From: Sphingobacterium sp. B16(2022)
Lineage (GTDB): Bacteria; Bacteroidota; Bacteroidia; Sphingobacteriales; Sphingobacteriaceae
Length of the DNA: 64,000 nucleotides
Direction of reading: 5' to 3'
Assembly (NCBI RefSeq): GCF_012030425.1
Contig: NZ_JAAUVN010000001.1
Location: forward strand, 310,001 to 374,000
In this document: in pieces, positions 1-7,714 of the stretch
Numbering within the stretch: the stretch's first letter is position 1
Layout of the letters: the number at the start of each line of letters is the position of its first letter
The notes under the pieces: model-generated
Databases searched by the model: none
Told to the model about the DNA's origin: nothing
What the model saw: the letters and a program-made list of their open reading frames with translations, nothing else
Made by a program: the position numbers and the translations under genes

Positions 1-55
1 GTTCAACGACTGGTCATGTAATGCCTTTATTCAGTGCTCATCTAGCGGTTCATTT

Positions 56-103
56 TAGCGAGACTCTAGCTAACATATTTTAGGGTCTCGCTAGGGTCTC
101 GCT
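56..103. repeat. Hairpin with a tandem duplication of one arm
   Basis: Positions 56-68 and 81-93 form a 13-bp inverted repeat (arm TAGCGAGACTCTA) with one G.U-type mismatch and a 12-nt loop. The right arm TAGGGTCTCGCT is then repeated at once, at 92-103. No gene overlaps it in this window. It could be a terminator for something to the left, or a recombination scar. Function unknown. Confidence 0.4.
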
Positions 104-147
104 GGAAATGAGAGGTATTGAAATAAACGATATGTACGTATAAAAGA

Positions 148-181
148 AAAACCCTACAAATTGTACAATTTGTAGGGTTTT
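148..181. terminator. Bidirectional terminator downstream of tRNA-Ser
   Basis: A perfect 34-nt palindrome (arm AAAACCCTACAAATTGT) ending in T's on both strands. On the minus strand it begins 23 nt beyond the 3' end of tRNA-Ser, so it most likely ends that transcript. Confidence 0.8.
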
Positions 182-204
182 GATACTTTCTCCTTGTTAG
201 GATG

Positions 205-289
205 CGGAGAGCGAGGGATTCGAACCCCCGGACCTATGACAGTCAACAGTTTTCAAGACTGCCGCATTCGACCACTCTGCCAGCTCTCC
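205..289 (-). tRNA. tRNA-Ser (anticodon UGA)
   Basis: The minus strand gives an 85-nt class II tRNA. The acceptor stem GGAGAGC/GCTCTCC is followed by discriminator G, as expected for serine. The anticodon loop CTTGAAA carries TGA, there is a long variable arm, and the T-loop GTTCGAATC is canonical. CCA is not encoded. It reads UCA-type serine codons. A palindromic terminator follows it on the same strand. Confidence 0.95.
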
Positions 290-398
290 GCGACAAAAGT
301 ACGAATTTTAACATTCCTACCAAATTTATTTTAAAAAAATAAAGGTAAAAATAGATTTTGAACAGTGATTTTGCTGATTTTAAGTGTGTTAATTTTTA

Positions 399-1019
399 TT
401 AGTTTTTTGTTTTATGATAAAGAGATCGAATCATGTGACTAACATTGTTAGAAATGTAATTCTCTAATCTTTGTAGGAGTATTTCATTTGGGGTCATACC
501 CATTTTTGTGGAACTAGAAAGTTCTCTGAGGTCTTCTCCTTTGGATAATTCATATAGCAGGATAAAGAGTTTCATTACAGCGTAAAAGCCATTTTTTTCC
601 ATGGTCAGAATGCGTAGTATGGGAAGCACCTTCTCAATAGTTGCGGTGCCAAAGTGAACTCCTTTGGATGCCCTGTTAAATAATTCCTGTATGCTTTGAA
701 ATTGCTTTTTGTCTAAGATCTGTTCAACCAGCGAGGGGTGAAATTGTAAGGTGATTTCGTGAATGTCTGTTGATGTGCATTCTCCATCCTTCCATGCGTG
801 TTTTAATTCCGGATTGGCAATAAGAACTAAATCTTTGTGACCGGTGGTTTCACTGGAATCTCCAATGATCCGTTGAGCTACAGATGCTCCTTCTACATAA
901 TTCAGTTCATACTCCGGATGTATATGTACAGGAAAGGTAAAAGATGATTTTCTACGGTCGAATACTACGAAACAATCCTGCTCTGATAAAGGTGATTTTT
1001 ATCTATAGATATCTGACAT
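399..1019 (-). pseudogene. Broken AraC-family regulator (cupin part only)
   Basis: Reading the minus strand from ATG at 1019 gives MSDIYR, then an in-frame TAA at 999-1001, then about 200 uninterrupted codons. The downstream part has the pattern of the N-terminal cupin domain of Bacteroidota AraC regulators (FPVHIHPEYELNYVEG early, then EITLQFHP and LSSSTKMGMTPNE). Where the family enters its double HTH domain (after RLENYISNNVSH), this reading ends within 13 residues. So the start is cut off by a nonsense codon and the DNA-binding domain is missing. The nonsense codon could be a sequencing error, but the missing HTH could not. It is a remnant near a tRNA gene, a common place for rearrangement. 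Confidence 0.75.
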
Positions 1020-1164
1020 CATAATGCTTTAAATATTTGGTTTAATGGTTCGCTAATGTAATGGTTTTTTAACTTAGAAATCATGTTGTGTCATGACAAA
1101 TCAGAGAATAATATGCAAACCAAAAGCTACTGTTGTACGTTATTAAAGAAACAAATGATCATTT

Positions 1165-1731
1165 ATGAAACCATTTAAAGTTGCACTCATCGTTGGAAGT
1201 TTAAGAAAGGAATCTTTCAATAAAAAGATAGGAAGAGCTATTGGCCAATTTAAAATAGCCGGTATGCAGTTTGATGACATTGAAATTGGAGAATTGCCAT
1301 TGTACAATGAGGATTTAGAAAAAGACGTACCTGTAGCCTGGCAAAATTTTAGAGAAATAATCAATCCATATGACGCGGTATTATTTATCACTCCCGAATA
1401 CAATCGATCGGTTCCTGCAGTACTTAAGAATGCACTAGATGTAGGTTCAAGACCATACGGGAAGAGTGTGTGGGATGGTAAGCCTGCGGCCATTATAAGC
1501 TGTACTCCGGGAGGATTAGGTGCTTTTGGGGCCAATCATCATCTTCGTCAATCCTTGGTATTCTTAAATATGCCTACTTTACAACAGCCGGAAGCGTATA
1601 TCAGCCATGCCGCAAAGTTGTTTGATGCCAGTGGAGATCTTATAGATACTTCTACATATGATTTTCTAACCTCCTTTGTTGAAAAATTTGAAAAGTGGAT
1701 CGAAAGAAATGTTCAAGTGAAAAAGTCATAA
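1165..1731 (+). CDS. NADPH-dependent FMN reductase (ChrR/azoreductase type)
   Basis: 188 aa, the normal size for the NADPH_dep FMN reductase family, a flavodoxin-like cytoplasmic fold. The FMN phosphate loop GSLRKESFNKKIG is near residues 11-23 and the family motif PEYNRSVPAVLKNALD lies near 77-92. Members use NAD(P)H to reduce FMN, quinones, chromate or azo compounds, usually two electrons at a time as protection against oxidative stress. The substrate cannot be read from sequence. The gene stands alone between a broken regulator and tRNA-Arg and ends in a shared bidirectional terminator. ATG 1165 is the first start consistent with the fold. Confidence 0.88.
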   Translation: MKPFKVALIVGSLRKESFNKKIGRAIGQFKIAGMQFDDIEIGELPLYNEDLEKDVPVAWQNFREIINPYDAVLFITPEYNRSVPAVLKNALDVGSRPYGKSVWDGKPAAIISCTPGGLGAFGANHHLRQSLVFLNMPTLQQPEAYISHAAKLFDASGDLIDTSTYDFLTSFVEKFEKWIERNVQVKKS

Positions 1732-1734
1732 AGC

Positions 1735-1768
1735 AAAAAATCCTCTTTACAAAAGTAAAGAGGATTTT
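1735..1768. terminator. Bidirectional terminator between FMN reductase and tRNA-Arg
   Basis: Perfect stem AAAATCCTCTTTAC / GTAAAGAGGATTTT with an AAAA loop. It ends in T's on the plus strand, and the preceding A run provides them on the minus strand. It serves the FMN reductase from the left and tRNA-Arg from the right. Confidence 0.85.
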
Positions 1769-1771
1769 AAG

Positions 1772-1845
1772 TACGCCCATCAGGATTCGAACCTGAGACC
1801 GTCGGTTTAGAAAACCGATGCTCTATCCAGCTGAGCTATGAGCGC
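1772..1845 (-). tRNA. tRNA-Arg (anticodon UCU)
   Basis: A 74-nt cloverleaf on the minus strand: acceptor GCGCTCA paired with TGGGCGT (G.U allowed), discriminator A, D-arm with AGCTGGAT, anticodon loop with TCT, and T-arm GGTTCGAATCC. CCA is not encoded. It decodes AGA/AGG arginine codons. Confidence 0.95.
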
Positions 1846-2203
1846 GTTTTCCTTTCGGTGATGCAAAAGTACTTAAATGATCTATATTTCCAAAACTTAT
1901 GTACTTTTTTTTTACTTAAAAACATTAAGTCATTGCATTTCAAGCTGATTAATTTTTCTGTCCAAATACAAAAAAATGTCGATTGGTGGCATCTGAGCTT
2001 ATTTACTTTCTTTTGAAAGCTATTTTGATTTGATTTTTTTTAGTTTTATTGTGATCTAATTTAAATATGCGCGTAACATTGCCATCGTAGTTCTTTCGCT
2101 ATTCAAATCTATTCTTCTAGTCATAGAGCTTCAAAGGGTAATTTTGTTATTTTGATTTTGATCAATCTCCATTTGTACCTGCTATAATCATCTTTATTTC
2201 ATG
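1846..2203. other. Gene-free AT-rich spacer
   Basis: About 360 bases between tRNA-Arg and the convergent end of the flavoprotein gene. I see T-rich tracts and stop codons in all frames, with no hairpin or recognisable RNA. It probably contains the tRNA-Arg promoter on the minus strand, but I cannot point to one. Confidence 0.5.
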
Positions 2204-2908
2204 TTAAATGATTGTTTTGTTCCAAAAGCTTTTGATGTAAATCGTACTGATGTCATACATTGGATTATCTTTTAAATAATTATAAATATACGATACTGTT
2301 TTAGAGTCACCAAGTATGTAAGCAATGATATTTGTTTGATGTTCAGGAAAATTAAGGGAAATCAATTCAATAATTTTCTGCGGATCTAATGATTCAATTA
2401 TGTGCGTTTCTAAAGGGAAACTATGATCGAGATCTGGAAAAATATCTTCTTGATGTTCTGCAAAAATAAAACTACTTACTTGTTTACTTACCGATAAGGC
2501 TCTGTTTATTTCATATAGATGAGATAAAGCAATAATATCCCCAATTAAAAAGTAGTGGTCTGCTGTGTTATTCATACTTATTTCACTAGACGGTTCTTTG
2601 AAAAATATGGTATCGCCTTCCTGTACGGTTTGAACCCATTGTGCCCCCTTGCCATTGGAAAAGGTATTAATGGCAAAGTCTGCAACATGATAGACCGGTT
2701 CATAATTCCAGAATGAATATCTTCGCACTTCGCTCAGTGGATTGTAATAAGGATTGGATAAAAATATATCAATAGAAAAACCTGGAATATAGTGGATGCG
2801 CGAAAAATCCATACTCTGAATTTTGATATGATAGGTATGCTCAGCTATTTTATTCTTCTGAAGAATAATTCCTGAAAATATTTCGAAGGTACGGTCCTGG
2901 TTACTCAT
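2204..2908 (-). CDS. Siderophore-interacting-type FAD/NAD(P)H flavoprotein
   Basis: 234 aa from the internal ATG at 2908. It resembles the siderophore-interacting (ViuB/YqjH-like) ferredoxin-reductase fold. An N-terminal FAD barrel contains the RRYSFWNYEP motif, a variant of the usual RxYTxR. The NAD(P)H half begins at YFLIGDIIALSHLYEI and the protein ends with the family-typical IKSFWN. Known members reduce ferric siderophores in the cytoplasm to release iron. The longer start at 2971 is unlikely because an FNR-like palindrome (2958-2971) and a -7 box (2928-2935) would then fall inside the gene. It lies just beyond a Crp/Fnr regulator gene and is probably its target. It diverges clearly from the neighbouring homologue at 3628-4395. 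Confidence 0.75.
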   Translation of the reverse strand: MSNQDRTFEIFSGIILQKNKIAEHTYHIKIQSMDFSRIHYIPGFSIDIFLSNPYYNPLSEVRRYSFWNYEPVYHVADFAINTFSNGKGAQWVQTVQEGDTIFFKEPSSEISMNNTADHYFLIGDIIALSHLYEINRALSVSKQVSSFIFAEHQEDIFPDLDHSFPLETHIIESLDPQKIIELISLNFPEHQTNIIAYILGDSKTVSYIYNYLKDNPMYDISTIYIKSFWNKTII

Positions 2909-2927
2909 TGTCTTTGTATTAGTGATA

Positions 2928-2935
2928 CAAAGTTG
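2928..2935 (-). promoter_or_regulatory. Candidate -7 box of the 2204-2908 flavoprotein gene
   Basis: CAACTTTG on the minus strand matches the Bacteroidota -7 consensus TAnnTTTG with one mismatch, 19 nt upstream of ATG 2908. It sits exactly 22 nt downstream of the palindrome at 2958-2971. Confidence 0.5.
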
Positions 2936-2957
2936 GTCAATAGCATATATTAAAACA

Positions 2958-2971
2958 TTGACCTGAGTCAA
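2958..2971 (-). promoter_or_regulatory. FNR-like operator TTGAC-N4-GTCAA
   Basis: TTGACTCAGGTCAA on the minus strand has two 5-bp arms like the FNR/DNR-type box. The centre lies about 41 nt upstream of the start site predicted from the -7 box at 2928-2935, the class II activator position. The same arms and the same 22-nt spacing occur at 6340-6353. Likely regulator: the Crp/Fnr protein encoded at 2982-3551. Confidence 0.6.
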
Positions 2972-2981
2972 AAAAAGAAGA

Positions 2982-3551
2982 TCAGATTTTTGATTTTAGT
3001 CTACTTAGCGTCTCCTGAGAAATATTGAGATAGGAAGCGACAAGCTTATTCGACAATCTTCGGACAATAATCGGATTTTCATCTAAGAGCTGCCGATATT
3101 TTTCCAAAGCGTCCTGCATTAGAAAAGACATTAACCTTTTGGTATTGGTTACGTAAGCAATTTCAAGATATATACGGTAAAATTTTTCCCATAGGGGTAT
3201 GATATCCAGAAGATGATAAAAGCTTTTATGTGTGATGTAATATACTTCCGAATCTTCAACAGCCTGAATAAATTCTTCTGAAGGTTCGGAAGTAATAAAA
3301 CTTACTAATGCTGTTGCAAACTGATTCTCAAAAGCAAAATATCGGGTGGAGTCCGTTCCTTCTTCATTGATAAAGAAAATGCGCAGACATCCCTGTGTAA
3401 CAAAAAATGTCCGTTGACTGGATTGACCATTTGTTAGTACGAGTTCATTCTTTTTGAGTTTCATCGGCTTAAAATGGGATAAAATGATCTCTAGATCTTT
3501 ATCCGTTAATGAAATTTTACTTTTAATATATGAAGCTAATAGTTCTTGCAT
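2982..3551 (-). CDS. Crp/Fnr-family transcription regulator
   Basis: 189 aa from ATG 3551, the usual length for short Bacteroidota Crp-like regulators. An in-frame start at 3653 would overlap the upstream gene and add an unconserved leader, so I prefer 3551. The N-terminal half is a cyclic-nucleotide-binding-type beta barrel (FVTQGCLRIFFINEEG). The C-terminal helix-turn-helix contains VASYLNISQETLSRLKS, with the SQETLSRL recognition helix. There is no FNR-type cysteine cluster, so direct oxygen sensing by an iron-sulfur cluster is unlikely. It is the last gene of an operon with MFS, ribB and a flavoprotein. Two FNR-like boxes flank the group, suggesting it controls its own operon and the 2204-2908 gene. 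Confidence 0.85.
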   Translation of the reverse strand: MQELLASYIKSKISLTDKDLEIILSHFKPMKLKKNELVLTNGQSSQRTFFVTQGCLRIFFINEEGTDSTRYFAFENQFATALVSFITSEPSEEFIQAVEDSEVYYITHKSFYHLLDIIPLWEKFYRIYLEIAYVTNTKRLMSFLMQDALEKYRQLLDENPIIVRRLSNKLVASYLNISQETLSRLKSKI

Positions 3552-3627
3552 GTACTTAAAATCAGTGATAGACAAATTTACCAATAAAAGCTCGATCGTA
3601 GCGCTGTTTATTTGGCGTGTTGTATCT

Positions 3628-4395
3628 TTAAAGATATGCGCTTTCAGATTCACCAGACTTCCAATAGCTGCAGCTGTATATCATCTGTGGATCCCACTCT
3701 AGGTCAGTTTTAAAATAGTTTCTTAATTCTTTGACAGTAGCATATTCAGCGGCTAAATACACATAATTACGCAGGTCTGCTTTTGCGAATGTAAAAGTCT
3801 TTACTGTAGACGCTAATTTGCTTCCTTTTTCAGGATGCGGGTTGTACAGCCAGTCAATATCTACATTTGCCGAAGATGGAATATTTATTCGATCTTCTTT
3901 AGCAGATACCTCCAAAATAACCTTAACATCAATCCCGGTTTTTAATTTTTCTAAAATTGCACTGATTACGGGCAATGCTGTTGCGTCACCTATGAGTAGA
4001 TAGGAATCGGCTTCGGGGACTAAGGGTTTTATACTTTCTTTCATACCGATACCTAGAGCGTCGCCCGGTTTAGCTTTTAATGCCCATGTAGATGCAGGTC
4101 CATTATCTCCGTGGGAGACAAAATCAATGGTCAGTTCCTTTTTCTTCAGATCAATTTTGCGATTGGTGTATGTTCTTATTGATGCCAGCAATTCAGGTCT
4201 TGTTTCTGATTCTTTTTCAGGGAAATAAATGACATTTCTATCGGCAGGCGGTATGAAAATTTTATTATTAGATCCGGACTTTATATGCGTTAAAAGTACC
4301 GCTTGTTCATTACTGATTCCAAACACCACACGAATCATATGTGGTGTTAGGAATTCTCTGCGTTTAACGGTAAATACGAAATGTATTTTTCTCAT
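3628..4395 (-). CDS. Siderophore-interacting protein (FAD-dependent ferric reductase type)
   Basis: 255 aa, normal length for the SIP family. The FAD-binding motif SIRTYTNRKID lies near residue 73, followed by a HGDNGPASTWA phosphate-binding segment, the NAD(P)H-domain start SYLLIGDATALPVISAI, and a C-terminal YSCSYWKSGE typical of ViuB/YqjH. The family reduces ferric iron bound to siderophores using FAD and NAD(P)H in the cytoplasm. It lies 43 bp downstream of ribB, which makes a riboflavin precursor, so the operon couples flavin supply to a flavoenzyme. Whether iron is really the substrate cannot be told, as no siderophore receptor lies nearby. Confidence 0.85.
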   Translation of the reverse strand: MRKIHFVFTVKRREFLTPHMIRVVFGISNEQAVLLTHIKSGSNNKIFIPPADRNVIYFPEKESETRPELLASIRTYTNRKIDLKKKELTIDFVSHGDNGPASTWALKAKPGDALGIGMKESIKPLVPEADSYLLIGDATALPVISAILEKLKTGIDVKVILEVSAKEDRINIPSSANVDIDWLYNPHPEKGSKLASTVKTFTFAKADLRNYVYLAAEYATVKELRNYFKTDLEWDPQMIYSCSYWKSGESESAYL

Positions 4396-4438
4396 TATGA
4401 TATTGTTTAATGCTGATTTTTTGATTTATTAAAGGACT

Positions 4439-5095
4439 TTATAATTCATTCGCTACTAACTGCAATTTTCGGTATTTGATAATATCGGCGATGGATAATA
4501 TCGTTAGATGATGATCTAGAGCAAAGGCGATCATCTGTGGCAGACGCGACATGGTTCCATCATCTTCCATTAGTTCACACAATACGGATATTGGTTTTAG
4601 ACCAGCCAGCTTCATGAGGTCGATACTGCCTTCAGTGTGACCATTTCTTCCTAAGACACCATAATCGTGAGCACGCAATGGGAAGATATGCCCCGGTCGA
4701 ACCAAATCTCCAGGTTGCGCATTTTCAGCACATGCCGCTTTAATAGCGGCAATTCTATCAGATGCCGAAAGACCAGTTGTTGCACCTTCCCGAGCATCAA
4801 TCGAAACTGTAAAAGGAGTCTGAAAGAGACTGGAATTAGCATTGACCATATAAGGTAAATCGAGTTCATCAGCCTTTTCATTTGTAAGACACAGACAGAC
4901 TACACCACTACAGTGTCTTATTATCTGCACCATATCCTGAATATCCATGTTTTCTGCTGAGAAAATAAGGTCACCTTCATTTTCTCTATCTTCATCGTCT
5001 AAGAGGATAACGCCTTTACCAGATTTTAGTTCCTTTAAAGCATTCTCAACCCTTTCGTTGGCATCTTTACCAAACATTTTTAATGTATTTTCCAT
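4439..5095 (-). CDS. ribB: 3,4-dihydroxy-2-butanone-4-phosphate synthase
   Basis: 218 aa, nearly the length of E. coli RibB (217), with no GTP cyclohydrolase II fusion. The acidic active-site loop [10 protein letters not shown] is at residues 33-42. [14 protein letters not shown] and the C-terminal [13 protein letters not shown] are also present, so the catalytic residues look complete. It converts ribulose 5-phosphate to 3,4-dihydroxy-2-butanone 4-phosphate, the four-carbon unit of riboflavin. It starts 8 bp after the MFS gene and precedes a flavoprotein gene, in an operon with a Crp/Fnr regulator. A single-function ribB outside a rib operon suggests a dedicated, inducible flavin supply. I saw no FMN riboswitch upstream. 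Confidence 0.93.
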   Translation of the reverse strand: MENTLKMFGKDANERVENALKELKSGKGVILLDDEDRENEGDLIFSAENMDIQDMVQIIRHCSGVVCLCLTNEKADELDLPYMVNANSSLFQTPFTVSIDAREGATTGLSASDRIAAIKAACAENAQPGDLVRPGHIFPLRAHDYGVLGRNGHTEGSIDLMKLAGLKPISVLCELMEDDGTMSRLPQMIAFALDHHLTILSIADIIKYRKLQLVANEL

Positions 5096-5103
5096 TGTTA
5101 TAC

Positions 5104-6279
5104 TTATTTTTTATTCATCATTAATGTTATCATCGAGAGGATGCAACTTATTCCTCCAAATAAATAGACAGTCTGGTAATCGAACCAGCCAGCTATTAAC
5201 CCTGCTAGAGGCCCTGCCAATCCCAAAGAAAGGTCAACAAAAGCTACATAGGCACCTAAAGCCGTCCCCCTCATTTGTGGCTTTACTTTCTGGATAGCTA
5301 GAACACCTAGAGCTGGAAAAACCAGTGAGAACCCAATCCCTGTCATCCCACATCCGATAATGGCAATCGTTTTTGATACGGAAGTCCAGATCAAAACTTG
5401 ACCAATCACTTCAATAATAAGTGAAAGCAATGCAATTTTATAACCGCCATATTTATCGGGAGAAGAAGCAAAGAAAATTCTGGTTAAGATGTAACAAGCA
5501 CCAAAGACCATAAAAGCTAATGAGGCATCACCCCAATTTTTTTCGCTAAAAAACAAGGCGATGAAAGAAGCAATACAGCCAAATGCCATTGAAGAAAAAG
5601 CGAGACTTAATCCTTGTCCGGATATAGCTCCGATTACTTTGTAAAAAGGTGTTCTGACATGGTCTTTGTCAACTGCTATTGCGGGTAGTTTTACTGTAGA
5701 TAGCCAGCTGACAAAGGGCAGGAGCATGATCATGATAAACGCTGGGAAACCGCCATAACTTTTATTGATCCAAATACTTAAAGGTGCTCCAATTGCAATA
5801 CCTGCATACATCGCTATTCCGTTCCAAGTCATTACTTTTCCAGAATTTGATGTTCCGACAAGTCCGATTCCCCAAGTTAACGCTCCTGTAACCAAGAAAC
5901 TTTCTCCTACACCATGAATGATTCTTGCAAGTAAGAGTAAGGCTAATGCAAAGATTACATTACTTTGTATTGTGACTGATAGGAGATATGTAATGCCAGC
6001 TATTACTGCAAGTACTACACCGATCATTTGGCTTTTTTTAGCTCCTCTGGTATCTGTAAGTTTCCCTGCATATGCCCGAGTTAATAAAGTCGACAAGAAT
6101 TGCATTCCAATAACAAGGCCGACGATGATACTGTCAAATCCTAAGGTTTGCTGAACAAATTTTGGCAGTACACCCAATGCAATCCCTATGGTAAGATACA
6201 CTCCGAATACCGATATTATAATTGGCGTTATGGCCACGTAAAAATTACTGGTTATGCCATTTTCTAATGTTACACTCAT
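5104..6279 (-). CDS. MFS transporter (YfcJ/YhhS-like)
   Basis: 391 aa with about 12 hydrophobic segments, a single-polypeptide major facilitator of the inner membrane. The loop 2-3 motif is present as GKLTDTRGAKKSQ, and a second copy appears as DKYGGYK between helices 8 and 9. Overall pattern resembles the YfcJ/YhhS efflux group. The substrate is unknown; in this operon (MFS, ribB, flavoprotein, Crp regulator) a siderophore, flavin or toxic redox compound is plausible. The promoter has an FNR-like box 61-74 bp upstream of ATG 6279. Confidence 0.85.
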   Translation of the reverse strand: MSVTLENGITSNFYVAITPIIISVFGVYLTIGIALGVLPKFVQQTLGFDSIIVGLVIGMQFLSTLLTRAYAGKLTDTRGAKKSQMIGVVLAVIAGITYLLSVTIQSNVIFALALLLLARIIHGVGESFLVTGALTWGIGLVGTSNSGKVMTWNGIAMYAGIAIGAPLSIWINKSYGGFPAFIMIMLLPFVSWLSTVKLPAIAVDKDHVRTPFYKVIGAISGQGLSLAFSSMAFGCIASFIALFFSEKNWGDASLAFMVFGACYILTRIFFASSPDKYGGYKIALLSLIIEVIGQVLIWTSVSKTIAIIGCGMTGIGFSLVFPALGVLAIQKVKPQMRGTALGAYVAFVDLSLGLAGPLAGLIAGWFDYQTVYLFGGISCILSMITLMMNKK

Positions 6280-6309
6280 AATTTTTTGTTTTAATTATTA
6301 TTTACAGTG

Positions 6310-6317
6310 CAAAGCTG
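6310..6317 (-). promoter_or_regulatory. Candidate -7 box of the MFS-ribB operon
   Basis: CAGCTTTG on the minus strand differs from TAnnTTTG at one position. It lies 22 nt downstream of the palindrome at 6340-6353 and 31 nt upstream of ATG 6279, the same arrangement as at the 2204-2908 gene. Confidence 0.5.
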
Positions 6318-6339
6318 CAAGTATTGCAAACCTTAACCT

Positions 6340-6353
6340 TTGACTTAAGTCAA
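6340..6353 (-). promoter_or_regulatory. FNR-like operator, perfect palindrome
   Basis: TTGACTTAAGTCAA is a perfect 14-bp palindrome with the same TTGAC/GTCAA arms as the site at 2958-2971. Its centre falls about 41 nt upstream of the start site implied by the -7 box, the class II activation geometry of Crp/Fnr proteins. It probably controls the MFS-ribB-flavoprotein-regulator operon. Confidence 0.65.
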
Positions 6354-6622
6354 AAAAGGAAAAATTATTATTTAATCATCAGCTGATGCGGTAAGGAGGT
6401 ATAGGGATAACGGCTCCATTAACATATGTGCCTTTAATACTCGTGTGTTATTATAAATCTTCTTAGACAGGAAAACTATTTATGGAAGCTTATGGCACTG
6501 CGCATTTATTTATGCTACAGGGTAAAGTTTTATGTTTACAATGCTTAAAATCAGCGGATGGTTTTAAGTGAGTAGGGTATGGCTAATGAATAGTGTAATA
6601 GGTGATGAAATTAATAGAAATA

Positions 6623-6955
6623 TTAACTATTCAGCGTTCCGTAGAATACCTTGACCTTTTTTATTTTTGCATTTTCGATCTGAAAGTATTCGGCATTTTC
6701 AAACTTATTTTTATCATCAGTCGTGCAGGTATAAATGACGAAAATACTGTTTTTGTCTTCCAGGAAGGTATCGATTTGATATGCAGTTGCTTTTTTATGA
6801 AATGGCCAGCACTTTCGGAAATAGTCCTCCCTAGTAAGCATTGGATCGTGAGGACTACTGAATTGAAAATCTTCATCCAGCAGGTTTTGTAGCCCATTCC
6901 GGGCACCCATTTCATAGCAATTAAAATAAGCTAAAATGAGATCTTTATTAGTCAT
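6623..6955 (-). CDS. NTF2/SnoaL-like small protein
   Basis: 110 aa, cytoplasmic. The opening NKDLILAYFNCYEMGARNGL followed by LLDEDFQFSSPHD and a strand-rich second half fits the cone-shaped NTF2/SnoaL-like fold. Such proteins can be isomerases, hydrolases or simple binding proteins, so no reaction can be given. It begins 3 bp after the DinB-like gene on the same strand and is probably co-transcribed with it. Confidence 0.7.
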   Translation of the reverse strand: MTNKDLILAYFNCYEMGARNGLQNLLDEDFQFSSPHDPMLTREDYFRKCWPFHKKATAYQIDTFLEDKNSIFVIYTCTTDDKNKFENAEYFQIENAKIKKVKVFYGTLNS

Positions 6956-6958
6956 ATT

Positions 6959-7456
6959 TTAAGGTTTAATTGATTGAATCACATCTTTTAACTGATGTAC
7001 ATGTCGCTGTGTATGATAGGTATTGAACCATGCCCACTCCAAAACTGTAAATGGACCATATTCAGGGATGGCAAAATCGATACAAGTATCTGAAAGATTT
7101 TTCTCCTTAATTATGGTTTCGATCTGGGCAGTACGATCACGAAGATTTTTTAGTAAACGCTGTTTGTCGAGTCGTTTTTCAGAAGGCAATATCGCTTGAG
7201 GAGATTTCATACGTATTGTAAAGTCCGTAAATGTATCTTTAATGGTTGTTACCTTTTCATCTGGTTCCCGATGAGTCGATTCGGTACGCCCGCTCATGAC
7301 TTCTGCTGAAGCATAAGATTTCAATATATGATCGCCGATTTGTCCAGGCGACCAATCGTCAGCTTTAGGTTTCGTATTCAGTTCATTTTCATCTAAAGAA
7401 TCAAGTAGCGAGATGAAATCTTCTGTAATGTGTTGAAATGCTTTATTTAGTTCCAT
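6959..7456 (-). CDS. DinB-like metal-binding four-helix protein
   Basis: 165 aa, the size and helical pattern of the DinB/YfiT-like superfamily. The three metal-ligand histidines appear as GDHILKS near residue 42 and YHTQRHVHQL near 147-156. In Gram-positives, relatives act as thiol transferases with bacillithiol or mycothiol; Bacteroidota copies are mostly uncharacterised and some neighbour stress genes. Transcribed with the NTF2-like gene downstream. About 260 bp without a gene separate it from the CDF gene upstream. Confidence 0.8.
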   Translation of the reverse strand: MELNKAFQHITEDFISLLDSLDENELNTKPKADDWSPGQIGDHILKSYASAEVMSGRTESTHREPDEKVTTIKDTFTDFTIRMKSPQAILPSEKRLDKQRLLKNLRDRTAQIETIIKEKNLSDTCIDFAIPEYGPFTVLEWAWFNTYHTQRHVHQLKDVIQSIKP

Positions 7457-7714
7457 AACCTAAATTTAAGAATATTAAATGAATCAAAATATAGGATAGG
7501 AACAACACGAACAGTTTTATAGATTAATGATTTTTATCTATAAATCTGCTTTCAATGAGGTGAAAGTGGTGGGGAAACACCAGTGTAGGAAACCTTTAAA
7601 TCTTCGTTTAAGATATTACATATCATCTTTGATTTACGTGTCGCTCAATCCAGTTGTTTCTAGTTTTTAATGAATTCATAGGACCTTTGGGATTGTTCTT
7701 TCAGACTGCCAGCG

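Noticed and set aside
1143..1535. 130-codon open frame on the minus strand inside the FMN reductase gene
   Set aside because: It lies antisense to a well-matched gene; its protein has no family pattern and no signal.
2909..2971. Longer start (2971) for the flavoprotein gene
   Set aside because: Would place an FNR-like box and a -7 box inside the coding sequence, and the extra residues do not belong to the fold.
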